NCBI RefSeq assembly: GCF_023333585.1
Contig: NZ_JAIQZN010000003.1
Coordinates: forward strand, 6,954-70,953
Reading direction: 5' to 3'
DNA from: Argonema antarcticum A004/B2
GTDB lineage: Bacteria; Cyanobacteriota; Cyanobacteriia; Cyanobacteriales; Aerosakkonemataceae
Length of the DNA stretch: 64,000 nucleotides
Below the pieces are notes generated by a model. It was not told the origin of the DNA. It did no database searches and saw only the letters and a list, made by a program, of their open reading frames with translations. Below are positions 8,119-16,621 of this stretch, in pieces (position 1 is the stretch's first letter; the number at the start of each line of letters is the position of its first letter). The position numbers and the translations under genes are program-made.

Positions 8119-9228
8119 ATGGGCGATCGACATGAGCCATATAGGCCATTCCCAAACTTGCCCGCACAAGCACAGCCTGCTGTTTGCCGGATCTTAGATG
8201 CCAACTTGGACCGATCGCGCGAAGGTTTGCGGATCGTGGAAGAGTGGTGTCGTTTTGGTCTGGATAGCACTGAGTTGGCTGGGGAATGCAAGCAATTACG
8301 GCAGGAAATAGCTGGATGGCATACTCTCGAACTACGGGCTTTTCGAGATACCACCGGCGATGTCGGCACAGAGTTAACTCATCCCCAAGAAGAACAACGT
8401 GCTGGTATTGAGCAGTTGTTACAGGCTAACCTCTGCCGAGTTGAAGAAGCACTGCGGGTTTTGGAAGAGTATGGCAAGCTTTACTCGCCAGATATGGGTG
8501 TGGCGTTTAAACAAATGCGCTATCGGGTCTATACTCTGGAAAGCAATTTGCTGGGCTACCAGCGTCACCAGAAGCTGATCCGCAGTTACCTGTATCTCGT
8601 CACTTCGGCTTCAGAAAATCTGTTTGCTATTGTGGATGCAGCCCTGCAAGGGGGGTTAACTTTAGTGCAGTACAGGGATAAAACGGCAGATGACGATCTC
8701 CGTTTAGAAGCAGCGCAGAAACTGTGTCAGCTTTGCCACCGCTACAACGCGCTATTTATTGTGAACGATCGCGTAGATTTGGCTTTGGCGGTGGATGCGG
8801 ATGGGGTACATCTGGGACAGCAGGATATGCCTATAGCCCTAGCCAGACAGTTACTTGGCCCCCATCGCTTGATCGGTCGTTCTACCACCAATCCCGATGA
8901 AATGCAGCGTGCTCTAGCAGAAGGTGCCGACTATATCGGCGTCGGGCCAGTATACGAAACCCCCACAAAAGTGGGCAAAGCTGCCGCCGGATTAGAATAC
9001 GTCCGCTACGCCGCTCAGAATGCCTCTATACCCTGGTTTGCCATTGGCGGCATCGAACCGAGCAATTTAAACGATGTGCTATCAGCAGGCGCAGAGCGGA
9101 TCGCCGTGGTTAGATCCATCATGGAGGCAGAACAGCCAACTTTAGTCACTCAGTATTTCCTCTCTCAGTTAACTCGCCTGCAAACCCTGCGAGCTTTTAA
9201 AGCACAGCTGCCTCAGTCTCATGTCTAG
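8119..9228 (+). CDS. thiE: Thiamine-phosphate synthase with N-terminal ThiD2 domain
   Basis: The product is 369 residues, much longer than a stand-alone ThiE (about 210). Residues about 20-145 match the ThiD2 domain ('RILDANLDRSREGLRIVEEW', 'NLCRVEEALRVLEEYGKL'), known to phosphorylate HMP-phosphate. Residues about 155-360 are ThiE: 'LYLVTSA', 'LVQYRDKTADD', 'LFIVNDRVDLALAVDADGVH', 'LGQQDMP', 'GADYIGVGPVYETPTK' and 'IGGIEPSN'. ThiE couples HMP-PP with the thiazole phosphate to give thiamine phosphate. The fusion is common in cyanobacteria. It overlaps thiS by 8 bases, so the pyrimidine-activating, coupling and sulfur-carrier steps are made from one message. Confidence 0.93.
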   Translation: MGDRHEPYRPFPNLPAQAQPAVCRILDANLDRSREGLRIVEEWCRFGLDSTELAGECKQLRQEIAGWHTLELRAFRDTTGDVGTELTHPQEEQRAGIEQLLQANLCRVEEALRVLEEYGKLYSPDMGVAFKQMRYRVYTLESNLLGYQRHQKLIRSYLYLVTSASENLFAIVDAALQGGLTLVQYRDKTADDDLRLEAAQKLCQLCHRYNALFIVNDRVDLALAVDADGVHLGQQDMPIALARQLLGPHRLIGRSTTNPDEMQRALAEGADYIGVGPVYETPTKVGKAAAGLEYVRYAAQNASIPWFAIGGIEPSNLNDVLSAGAERIAVVRSIMEAEQPTLVTQYFLSQLTRLQTLRAFKAQLPQSHV

Positions 9229-9433
9229 TCAAATAACTCTGCAAGTAAATGGGGAATCCCGTACCTGCGCCGACCAAACAAAGCTACCCCATTTGCTAGA
9301 ACATCTCGGTTACAATCCCCGCCTAATTGCCGTAGAGTACAACGGCGAAATCCTACACCGACAGTTTTGGAATGAAACTCAGGTGCAGGAAGGCGACAAT
9401 ATTGAAGTTGTCACCATTGTCGGCGGCGGCTAG
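9221..9433 (+). CDS. thiS: Thiamine sulfur carrier ThiS
   Basis: The product is 70 residues with the beta-grasp ubiquitin-like pattern: 'ITLQVNGESRT' at the start, 'LLEHLGYNPRLIAVEYNGEI' in the middle and the tail 'VEVVTIVGGG'-like 'EVVTIVGGG'. The C-terminal Gly-Gly is adenylated and thiocarboxylated to donate sulfur for the thiazole ring; the extra third glycine is usual in cyanobacterial forms. The ATG lies inside the end of thiE (8-base overlap). The partner enzymes ThiF and ThiG are not in the window. Confidence 0.94.
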   Translation: MSSQITLQVNGESRTCADQTKLPHLLEHLGYNPRLIAVEYNGEILHRQFWNETQVQEGDNIEVVTIVGGG

Positions 9434-9764
9434 TTAGATTTTAGATTTTGGATTTTGGATTTTCGATTTGTGTTTACAGCCCTTTTCACGTGAGTGAGGG
9501 ACAAAGAAACCCGGTTTCTTGAAGAAACCGGGTTTCTGGTTGGTACTTTTGCCCAAAAAACCGGTTTTCCAGCACAAACAGAGGGATAACCTTTCTCTCT
9601 TTTGACTTTTGACTTTTGACTTTTGACTTAAAGTACGGATATCTACCCAGCTATCCGCCCTGAGATAGCTACCCAGCGAAGATGCTAGGCGCTAAATTAG
9701 AAATGTGTAAAGATACGTTAACAAAAATTTGCACAACACCCAGAAACTACAGTATTTCTTTGAG
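9434..9764. repeat. Spacer with perfect AGAAACCCGGTTTCTT palindrome and tandem heptads
   Basis: At 9505-9537 two 16-base arms (AGAAACCCGGTTTCTT and its exact complement) flank a single base. It is the most perfect copy of a repeat found also at 52119-52152 and 57096-57114. Positions 9597-9630 hold tandem 'TTTTGAC' units and 9434-9470 the 'GATTTTGGATTTTGGATTTT' type. No gene is seen; an upstream TTG at 9729 keeps the next frame open but is not preferred. Confidence 0.7.
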
Positions 9765-10733
9765 ATGAGTTGGAATAAGCTTCGTTATATGTACAAGAAA
9801 CTACTCTCAACTATTAAACCGCTTCTCAAACCCATGCTAGTTGCTGGCCTCATGCTAACCTTGGCACTTGGTCACGCTGATGGAGCTTTGGCCGCTCGCA
9901 CTGGAGGCCGGATTGGCGGCGGTTCTTTTAGTGTACCCAGTCGCGGTTACTCGTCTCCCCGTACCTACGCACCACCATCTGGAGGATATTATCCCTATGG
10001 CGGTGGTGGATTTGGGTTCCCCTTTCTGATTCCATTTTTTGGGATTGGGGGCGGGTTTGGCGGTCTATTCAGTATCCTGATTTTTATTGGGATTGCCAAC
10101 TTCCTGGTGCAAAGCTTCCGTCGCATCGGTAGCAGTGAAAATACCGAACTCGGAAACAGCAGCAATCCTGCCGTTTCCGTAGCGCGTTTGCAAGTGGGTC
10201 TGCTGGCTAATGCTCGCAACTTGCAAAAGGAACTCAATCAAATTGCTGAAGCTGCCGATACGGGTTCTCCCCAAGGTCGCGCCGAAGTTTTGCAGGAAAC
10301 AACTCTCGCTTTGTTGCGCCACCCCGAATTCTGGGTTTATGCTGGTAGCGAAACTCAGCAGGCTCGGTTAGAATCGGCTGAAGCTCAGTTTAACCGCTTG
10401 TCCCTGGGAGAACGCAGCAAATTTACATCAGAAACTCTGTCAAATGTCAATAATGTTTTGAGGGAAGCTGAACCTCAGAAAGCTTTGCCGGGTGGAGAAA
10501 CTGAAGAACCGAGTCAATACATTGTCGTTACTCTTCTGGCGGCAAGTCTGAACAAGTTGCAATTGCCAACAATTAATAATTCTGACGAACTGCGTCAAGC
10601 GCTGCGCCAGTTTGGTGCTATTCCTAGCGAGCAATTGCTGGCGATCGAAGTTCTCTGGACGCCCCAAGCAGAAGGTGATACTCTCACCTCGTCAGACATG
10701 ATTGTCGAATATCCAAACTTGAAACTCGTTTAG
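9765..10733 (+). CDS. DUF1517 family membrane protein
   Basis: The product is 322 residues from ATG 9765 (MSWNKLRYMYKKLL); ATG 9789 is an alternative. The N-terminus has a hydrophobic signal segment ending 'HADGALAARTGGRIGGG'. A Gly/Tyr/Pro-rich stretch follows ('SGGYYPYGGGGFGFPF'), and then a second hydrophobic segment at about residues 105-130 ('LFSILIFIGIANFLVQ'). The C-terminal 200 residues are the conserved soluble part ('VARLQVGLLANARNLQKEL', 'YIVVTLLAASLNKLQLP'). This is the DUF1517 layout found in cyanobacteria and plastids (thylakoid or envelope proteins); the function is unknown. It is not clearly in an operon. Confidence 0.85.
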   Translation: MSWNKLRYMYKKLLSTIKPLLKPMLVAGLMLTLALGHADGALAARTGGRIGGGSFSVPSRGYSSPRTYAPPSGGYYPYGGGGFGFPFLIPFFGIGGGFGGLFSILIFIGIANFLVQSFRRIGSSENTELGNSSNPAVSVARLQVGLLANARNLQKELNQIAEAADTGSPQGRAEVLQETTLALLRHPEFWVYAGSETQQARLESAEAQFNRLSLGERSKFTSETLSNVNNVLREAEPQKALPGGETEEPSQYIVVTLLAASLNKLQLPTINNSDELRQALRQFGAIPSEQLLAIEVLWTPQAEGDTLTSSDMIVEYPNLKLV

Positions 10734-10809
10734 CCACAATTGAAGTTTAATGAGCCAGACAGGGGTTGGAGTTCAGCCCCTGTTTTGTAGATTTTTCCTA
10801 AAAAGCAAA

Positions 10810-11040
10810 CTATAGATCCGTAATTTTGCTAATTTCGGCTTTGCTATCCTGTACTTTAACTTCCCTAACCATCCAAATAGGCCACAACAAAGCCATCCAA
10901 AGCTTAGTTAACTTACTTGCATTGCGTTTTAATGCCGAAGGCTCAGAATATTGATTTAAATCGTTCCTAAAAGCTACATAACACACAGAACCTGAAAAAA
11001 AGTAAGCTGTTGCAGAATAGGCTAAGAGTATTGCAGTCAT
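10810..11040 (-). CDS. Small hypothetical membrane protein
   Basis: The frame encodes 76 residues. The first 25 (MTAILLAYSATAYFFSGSVC) form one hydrophobic segment, and a second, weaker one is around 'LWMALLWPIWMVREV'. An AAGG-type site is found 8-12 bases before the ATG, which supports translation. No family is recognised. It lies between the DUF1517 gene and a nest of repeats and could be a genuine small protein or chance. Confidence 0.4.
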   Translation of the reverse strand: MTAILLAYSATAYFFSGSVCYVAFRNDLNQYSEPSALKRNASKLTKLWMALLWPIWMVREVKVQDSKAEISKITDL

Positions 11041-11100
11041 CGTCAGTACCTTGTAAGCTATGAGTGTTTTTGTCGCGAGATAGACCGTCCAGCCTCAAAA

Positions 11101-11580
11101 AAATCGCCTCTTCCGTGCTTACTATGCTATTTGGGCAGAGGGGTAGGGGAGAAGAGAAATAAAAATGTTCTTAATTGAACAAAAGCATAGCAACTCCGAA
11201 AGAACCAGTATTAAGTGTAATTCCTGAATCTTTGGATTCCTCTGTTCCAGATTCTAGTAAATATACGGATTAGTTTATCCATAATTTTTCATTTGATTCT
11301 AGTTTTTACAATATCTTTGTCTAATCTTTATATAAACTTCATAAAACCAATGTTCAGGAATTCAGAATGCCTTAAGCGCCTTGGCGGTTGCTATATTTTT
11401 GATTTGTAGGGGCGAAGCATTCCGGTAAATATAGCAACCGCTCTCGTCGGTTAGGGCAACTCCAACTCTTACTTCTGGTTCATAATCCCTTACTCGGAGT
11501 TGTTATGCTTTTGTTCAAAAAAATCACATTTTTATTCCTCTGCCCCTCTTACCCCCGCCCCTCTGCCCTTCTGCGGCCTC
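11101..11580. repeat. Nest of dispersed repeats: two inverted copies around a hairpin
   Basis: Copy A (about 11107-11205, plus) contains 'CTTACTATGCTATTT' and later 'GAACAAAAGCATAGCAACTC'. Copy C (about 11493-11560, minus) is its reverse complement at about 80-90 percent by eye. Between them, GCGGTTGCTATATTT (11384-11398) pairs exactly with AAATATAGCAACCGC (11427-11441) around a 'GTAGGGGCGAAGCATTCC' core. A third copy of A, with the same order of blocks, lies at about 56938-57090. No gene is seen. Confidence 0.65.
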
Positions 11581-11584
11581 TAAA

Positions 11585-12394
11585 TCACTTCAGGCGTTTT
11601 TCTGTGCTTTGGTAACGGATGGATTCGGCTATCAAGAAAACTAATCCTGACACGAGCATAAGTACGACACTGAGGGCGTTGATGTCGGGTTTTACGCCGG
11701 TACGGATGCGGCTGTAAATTTCTAGGGGCAATGTAGTGGCGTCGCTACCGGCGGTGAAACTGGCAATCAGAAAGTCGTCTAAGCTGAGGACAAAAGCGAG
11801 GAGACAACCGGAGATAATACCGGGCATGAGTTGGGGTAGCAGCACTTTGATGAATGCTTGAAAGGGTGTGGCACCTAAATCGAGGGCGGCTTCTTCTAGG
11901 TGGGGGTTTAAGTCTGCGAGTCGTGTGGAAACAATCAGTCCGACGTAGGCGAGGCAGAAGACGACATGAGATGCCACAATTGTCCAGAGGCTAAGGCGAA
12001 TTTGAACTACTGCCAAAAATATGAGGGTGGCAACAGCGATCGCAATATCTGGAATAATCAGCGGCAGGTAGGAAATACCGCGATATAAGGATCTGCCGGG
12101 AAATCGGTAACGCGCTAAACCCACTGCCATCAGCGTGCCCACTACAGCTGAAACGCCCACGGCACAAAAAGCCACCGTCAAACTATTTTGCAAGGCAAAG
12201 AGAATGCGGGCATCGCTAAATAGCTTTTGATACCAGGCGAGGGTGAATCCCTCCCAACTAGCGCTATAGCGGGATTGATTGAAGCTGTACAAAGCGAGTA
12301 CCAGGATGGGCAGGTACATGAAAAAGAACATTAGCAGGGTGAAAAGCCCCTGCCAAAGGAAACCGCGTTGAACTCGCAATTGAGATTTGGCCAT
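11585..12394 (-). CDS. potC: Polyamine-type ABC transporter permease PotC
   Basis: The product is 269 residues with six predicted membrane segments. The permease loop signature is 'EEAALDLGATPFQAFIKVLLPQ', the EAA motif that contacts the ATPase. The opening 'LPILVLALYSFNQSRYSASW' and the segment 'LSLDDFLIASFTAG' are typical of PotC-type spermidine/putrescine permeases. It is the last gene of the cluster, 50 bases after potB. It would form the membrane channel with PotB in the cytoplasmic membrane. The exact polyamine cannot be read from the permease. Confidence 0.9.
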   Translation of the reverse strand: MAKSQLRVQRGFLWQGLFTLLMFFFMYLPILVLALYSFNQSRYSASWEGFTLAWYQKLFSDARILFALQNSLTVAFCAVGVSAVVGTLMAVGLARYRFPGRSLYRGISYLPLIIPDIAIAVATLIFLAVVQIRLSLWTIVASHVVFCLAYVGLIVSTRLADLNPHLEEAALDLGATPFQAFIKVLLPQLMPGIISGCLLAFVLSLDDFLIASFTAGSDATTLPLEIYSRIRTGVKPDINALSVVLMLVSGLVFLIAESIRYQSTEKRLK

Positions 12395-12444
12395 GAGCCT
12401 GTTATAAGTTCTCTATAGTTGGTGATGTGGAATGGGAGTAATGT

Positions 12445-13383
12445 TTAACCGGCGGCGTTGCGATCGCCAAATTTGAGCAGAAGCGCGATCGCAATACTTA
12501 CAAGCATGATTAACACCATACTCAAAGCCGAACCAAAACCCCACTGATTAGTTTTGAGAAACTGGTTATAAATCAAACGAGAAATAGTCATAGTCGAATC
12601 GCCTCCCAGCAATTCTGGATCGACGAAATCGCCTAAACCAGTAATAAATACTAGCAAAGAAGCGGCAGCAATACCGGGCATTGTTTGTGGAACCGTTACC
12701 TGAAAAAAAGTTTGAATTGGATTAGCCCCCAAATCGGATGCCGCTTCCAACAACCGTCGGTCTAACTTTTCCAAAGAAGCATAAAGAATTAATACCATAT
12801 AAGGTAGATAGCCGTAGCTCATCCCAATCAAAACTGCGGGCCAATCGTTGAGCAATTCCAAACGCGGTATCGTCGGCAGTCCCAGATTGCTCAACCACGG
12901 GTTGGGGCTAGTCAGTAACGTATTCAGGACGCCGCTGTAGCGCAGAATTGTAATCCAAGCATAAGTACGCAGCAGCGATGATGTCCACAAAGGCAAGACA
13001 AAGCCAACCACGAGCAAATTGCGCCACTTTTTGGGCGCTAACAGGGCAATCCAGTAGGCAACGGGGAATCCCAGCAGCAAACAGATTACAGTAGTCCCAC
13101 CGGCAAAAAATAGCGATCGCTTCATCACCGACAAATTAACCGGCTCAAATACCCGTAAATAATTTTCCAATCCAGAGGGATTAACCAGACCCCCCGGTTC
13201 TAGTCCCGGCACCAAACTCAGCTCAAACAGCACCAAAGTCGGCAATACCAGCAATAGCCCCAACCAAATACCGGCGGGGCCAAGCAATCCTAGATAGCCC
13301 AACCAAATACCGGCGGGAGGGCTAGCTTGCGGCCCAGATTTAGGGGTGGGGGGAGTAGGGGGAGAGGAAATTTGGGTAGACAT
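12445..13383 (-). CDS. potB: Polyamine-type ABC transporter permease PotB
   Basis: The product is 312 residues: a proline-rich cytoplasmic lead of about 25 residues, then six membrane segments. The EAA loop reads 'LEAASDLGANPIQTFFQVTV', and the block 'ITGLGDFVDPELLGGDSTMT' matches PotB-type permeases. It pairs with PotC. The 120 bases upstream contain tandem 'CAGTTGTCAGTTGT' repeats and separate it from potD, so potB-potC may be partly uncoupled from potD or read through. Confidence 0.9.
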   Translation of the reverse strand: MSTQISSPPTPPTPKSGPQASPPAGIWLGYLGLLGPAGIWLGLLLVLPTLVLFELSLVPGLEPGGLVNPSGLENYLRVFEPVNLSVMKRSLFFAGGTTVICLLLGFPVAYWIALLAPKKWRNLLVVGFVLPLWTSSLLRTYAWITILRYSGVLNTLLTSPNPWLSNLGLPTIPRLELLNDWPAVLIGMSYGYLPYMVLILYASLEKLDRRLLEAASDLGANPIQTFFQVTVPQTMPGIAAASLLVFITGLGDFVDPELLGGDSTMTISRLIYNQFLKTNQWGFGSALSMVLIMLVSIAIALLLKFGDRNAAG

Positions 13384-13503
13384 ATAGCTAGTGCAAGTGG
13401 TCAGTTGTCAGTTGTCAGTTGTCAGTTGTCAGTGGTAAAAATCAAGATTTCCAGAGCAAGTAGGGCAATCATCTAAACTGGCAAATCCAAAATCCCAAAT
13501 TGA
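13384..13503. repeat. Tandem decamer repeats between potD and potB
   Basis: Positions 13397-13431 hold a tandem run of 'TCAGTTGTCAG' units. This is the reverse complement of the 'ACTGACAACTG' array at 27980-28139. No gene is seen. Confidence 0.7.
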
Positions 13504-14631
13504 TTAACTGCTAGTCAACTGAGTCCAGTAGCGATCGTAAACTTGATTAAATTTCCCTAATGGTATAATTCTTTCGCACTTTTCCAGTACAGACTCTTTA
13601 GGAAATAAGCTAGGATTTTCGCTCACTTTTGGAGGCAACTGCTTGATGGCGACTTGATTTGGGGTGGCAAAATTAAGTCGTTCGCATACTTGAGCTGCCA
13701 CAGCCGGTTGCAACATAAAGTTTATCCAATTATAAGCAGCATCGCGATTGGGAGCAGATGCGGGAATTATCATCGTGTCCGTCCACAAAGAAGTACCGCT
13801 GCGAGGAATCGCGTATTGCAAGCTGGGGTTTTCTTTGGCCACTTCCACGGCGTCTGCTGAGTAACCCATAGACACCAACAAGTCTCCGGCCAAAATTTGC
13901 TCTTTCCAGGTGTCAGTTGAAAAAGAAGCGATCGTAGATTTTAGCGACGCCAACTTTTGATAGGCTTGTTCAAGTTGAGCAGAATCTTGAGAGTTGTAGG
14001 AATAGCCCAGCATCCGCAAGGTCGCACCCATCACTTCCCGAACATCATCTAGCATCGTTATCCGCCTGGACAATACTTGCTGTTGTTCCCAGAGATAGTC
14101 CCAATCTTCTGGAGCTTGTTTGAGGGTTTCAGAATTATAAATTAAGCCCGTTGTTCCCCAGCTCAGGGGCACACTGTAGCTGTTATCGAGATCGTAAACG
14201 GGATTTTGGAATTGTGGCAAGAGATTATCCAAACCAATTAGACGGTCTCGATCCAGTTCTAGCAGCAAATTCTTATCCCGCATTTGCCGAACCATGTAGT
14301 CAGAGGGGTAGATAATGCTGTAGTCAGCCCCCCCGCCTATTTGGATCTTGGCCAGCATCGTCTCGTTAGAATCATAAACGGCTACTATCACCTCGATTCC
14401 AGTTTCTTTAGTAAAGCTTTTGAGCAAATCTTCATCTGTATAGCTAGACCAGGTATAGATGTATAGCTTCTTGTTGGCACCGTTTTTTCTATTTGATGGT
14501 GGTTTCGGTCGTACCTGTGCCAGTGTCCAACCGCAACCCGAAAGCGCCAATCCTGAAACTGCCGCCGCTGCTGTTTTTAAGAACTGACGCCGGTTCGGAT
14601 CAAACTGAGATAGCCGCAAATCGTTCGTCAT
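13504..14631 (-). CDS. potD: Periplasmic polyamine-binding lipoprotein PotD
   Basis: The product is 375 residues. The N-terminus carries a twin-arginine motif (RRQFLK, residues 14-19), and the hydrophobic stretch ends in a lipobox, 'LALSGC', with C33 as the likely lipidated residue. The mature part begins 'KKLYIYTWSSYTDEDLLKSF', the standard opening of PotD/PotF solute-binding proteins. Later blocks 'YSIIYPSDYMVRQM' and 'PLSWGTTGLIYN' also match. It delivers the substrate to PotBC. Use of the Tat route together with lipidation is noted in other cyanobacterial binding proteins. Confidence 0.92.
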   Translation of the reverse strand: MTNDLRLSQFDPNRRQFLKTAAAAVSGLALSGCGWTLAQVRPKPPSNRKNGANKKLYIYTWSSYTDEDLLKSFTKETGIEVIVAVYDSNETMLAKIQIGGGADYSIIYPSDYMVRQMRDKNLLLELDRDRLIGLDNLLPQFQNPVYDLDNSYSVPLSWGTTGLIYNSETLKQAPEDWDYLWEQQQVLSRRITMLDDVREVMGATLRMLGYSYNSQDSAQLEQAYQKLASLKSTIASFSTDTWKEQILAGDLLVSMGYSADAVEVAKENPSLQYAIPRSGTSLWTDTMIIPASAPNRDAAYNWINFMLQPAVAAQVCERLNFATPNQVAIKQLPPKVSENPSLFPKESVLEKCERIIPLGKFNQVYDRYWTQLTSS

Positions 14632-14743
14632 ATCAGTTGCCAGTTGTCAATTTAAAAATTTCAGATTTCCGATTTAAAATCGTCAATTTCAAAGTTAAGT
14701 TTTGAAATCTAAAATCTAAAATCTGAAATTAGCCGATGACCAT

Positions 14744-15142
14744 TTAACAGTATCGTACTGATTGTTCTAAAGAGAGCGGTTCACCTGTTTTGGCGTCCGT
14801 GTTTTGATAGGCAAACATCAGTTCGGGGGATATTTTTTCAAATTCCAGGTTATTGCCGTCGCGTCTAAGGAGGTAGCCGCGCAGTTCTTTATACGGTAAC
14901 TTGGTGAATTCATCGATTTCTGAGGTAAAAGAGCGGAGGATCAGAGAAGCAGATGGATTGCAGTCGTCCATCAGTTTCCCCATAAATATTTTTTTGATCG
15001 TTTTGTGGTAGCCATAAGTGACGCGACCTGCTTCTCGGTTCATGTCAACCACAAAAGGTTGTCCGTCGCTGCCCAAAAAGGTAGCGATCGCAGTTGAAGA
15101 GCAATGGGACTCCAACTCTTGTAAAAACAGATCTAATGTCAT
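14744..15142 (-). CDS. Unknown 132-residue protein inside the pot cluster
   Basis: I do not recognise the family. The protein is soluble, with no signal peptide. It opens with 'MTLDLFLQELESHCSSTAIA' and has a beta-rich middle ('GQPFVVDMNREAGRVTYGYH') and a conserved-looking end 'ELRGYLLRRDGNNLEFEKI'. It lies between potA and potD on the same strand, with 50 bases to potA and 112 to potD; both gaps contain short repeats of this genome. Its position suggests a link to polyamine uptake or regulation, but that is only context. Confidence 0.65.
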   Translation of the reverse strand: MTLDLFLQELESHCSSTAIATFLGSDGQPFVVDMNREAGRVTYGYHKTIKKIFMGKLMDDCNPSASLILRSFTSEIDEFTKLPYKELRGYLLRRDGNNLEFEKISPELMFAYQNTDAKTGEPLSLEQSVRYC

Positions 15143-15192
15143 TTGTCAACAGTCATTTGTCATTTGTCAATGGGCTAGATGAATAAAGTTAA

Positions 15193-16335
15193 TCATGCCG
15201 TATCCCTAGAAGCCAGAACCAGACAATCTTTTGGTGTCCAGTAGGCATAGATAGGAGTTTGGGGGTCAGGTAAGCTGGCAAAGGTGTTAGGCTGCTTGAC
15301 AGTAATGCGATCGCCCGAATTTAATTCCACCACGCAGTGAACGTGGGTTCCCAAATACATCACGTGCTTCAGGCGTCCTTCAAAACAGTTCCCCTGAACG
15401 CAGGACGGCTCCAGATTCAGTTGAATCTTCTCAGGTCGCACGCTAACCACCACAGCTTCTTGGGAATTCCAAGACATTGAGGAGGACTGTTTTTGGACTG
15501 CAATCTTCATTTTAGTTTCTGTCACCACCTGTATTTCTGAGGCATCCAAGGCATAAACTCGGCCTCTAAACAGATTCGTATCCCCAATAAAGTCAGCTAC
15601 AAAAGCAGATTGGGGGCACTCGTAGATTTCGCTGGGCGTACCTATTTGTTCAATTTGGCCCTCGTGCATTACCGAAATCCGATCTGAAAGACTCAGCGCC
15701 TCCTCTTGGTCATGAGTAACCATCACAAAAGTCAGCCCCAAGTCTTGGTGTAAATTAGATAACTCCACCTGCATTTCTTTACGCAGCTTTAAATCCAACG
15801 CTCCCAAGGGTTCATCCAGCAAAAGTACCGCAGGCCGGTTCACCAGGGCCCGTGCTAGTGCCACTCGTTGTTGCTGCCCTCCAGACAGCTGAGTGGGAAA
15901 TCGGTTGGTGAAAGCTTCCATTTTAACCAGCTTGAGGGTTTCTTTAACCCGTTCTGCGATCGCAGCTTTCGGTAATCCTTTAATCCGCAATCCAAAAGCG
16001 ATATTTTCCCAAACAGTCAGGTGGTTAAACAGAGCATAACTCTGAAACACAGTATTTACAGGGCGGCGATAGGGTGGCACATAAGTCATCGACTTGCCTT
16101 GAATTACCACCTCACCAGCTGAAGGCATCTCAAACCCAGCAATTAAGCGCAGCGTAGTCGTTTTACCACACCCAGATGGACCGAGAATACTAAAAAATTC
16201 GCCCTGGTGAATCTCAAGGTCAACCCCCCGTACAGCAGTCTCTCCATTGAACACCTTGAAAACTTTACGGAGTTCAACATCCAGTCCTGTGTCTGTGCTA
16301 TTAGCGTCTGGATTCTGAACAGCAGTCTGAGACAT
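15193..16335 (-). CDS. potA: Polyamine-type ABC transporter ATPase PotA
   Basis: The product is 380 residues from ATG 16335 ([15 protein letters not shown]); an upstream in-frame GTG or TTG near 16377 is less likely. Walker A is '[16 protein letters not shown]', the signature is '[15 protein letters not shown]', Walker B is '[11 protein letters not shown]' and the switch histidine is in '[11 protein letters not shown]'. A C-terminal TOBE domain (about residues 280-375) is present, as in PotA. It powers PotBC transport. It is the first gene of the cluster, divergent from the PBP2 gene with a 286-base spacer. Confidence 0.93.
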   Translation of the reverse strand: MSQTAVQNPDANSTDTGLDVELRKVFKVFNGETAVRGVDLEIHQGEFFSILGPSGCGKTTTLRLIAGFEMPSAGEVVIQGKSMTYVPPYRRPVNTVFQSYALFNHLTVWENIAFGLRIKGLPKAAIAERVKETLKLVKMEAFTNRFPTQLSGGQQQRVALARALVNRPAVLLLDEPLGALDLKLRKEMQVELSNLHQDLGLTFVMVTHDQEEALSLSDRISVMHEGQIEQIGTPSEIYECPQSAFVADFIGDTNLFRGRVYALDASEIQVVTETKMKIAVQKQSSSMSWNSQEAVVVSVRPEKIQLNLEPSCVQGNCFEGRLKHVMYLGTHVHCVVELNSGDRITVKQPNTFASLPDPQTPIYAYWTPKDCLVLASRDTA

Positions 16336-16621
16336 AATGGCGAAATCCTTGTGGCGATGACCCGGTTGCCAGCACAATCAGCATAGTTGTTGATCCAGTG
16401 GCAAATCTTCCCTTTTGCTTATTTTGACATTCTGCCACTGACTAAAGCCAGCTGCCCAGCCTGTCAATATAGTATTTGGCTGGAACCAAGGGCACAAGGA
16501 AAACGCGAATATTGGTAAAGTTAATCATCAAAACTTTGTCCAAATCCCGACAGCTAAGGCTAAAGAGTGTCAAACTCTAAATTCAGGACTTTGGAACTCA
16601 AGACTTTAGGAGTACTGCCGT

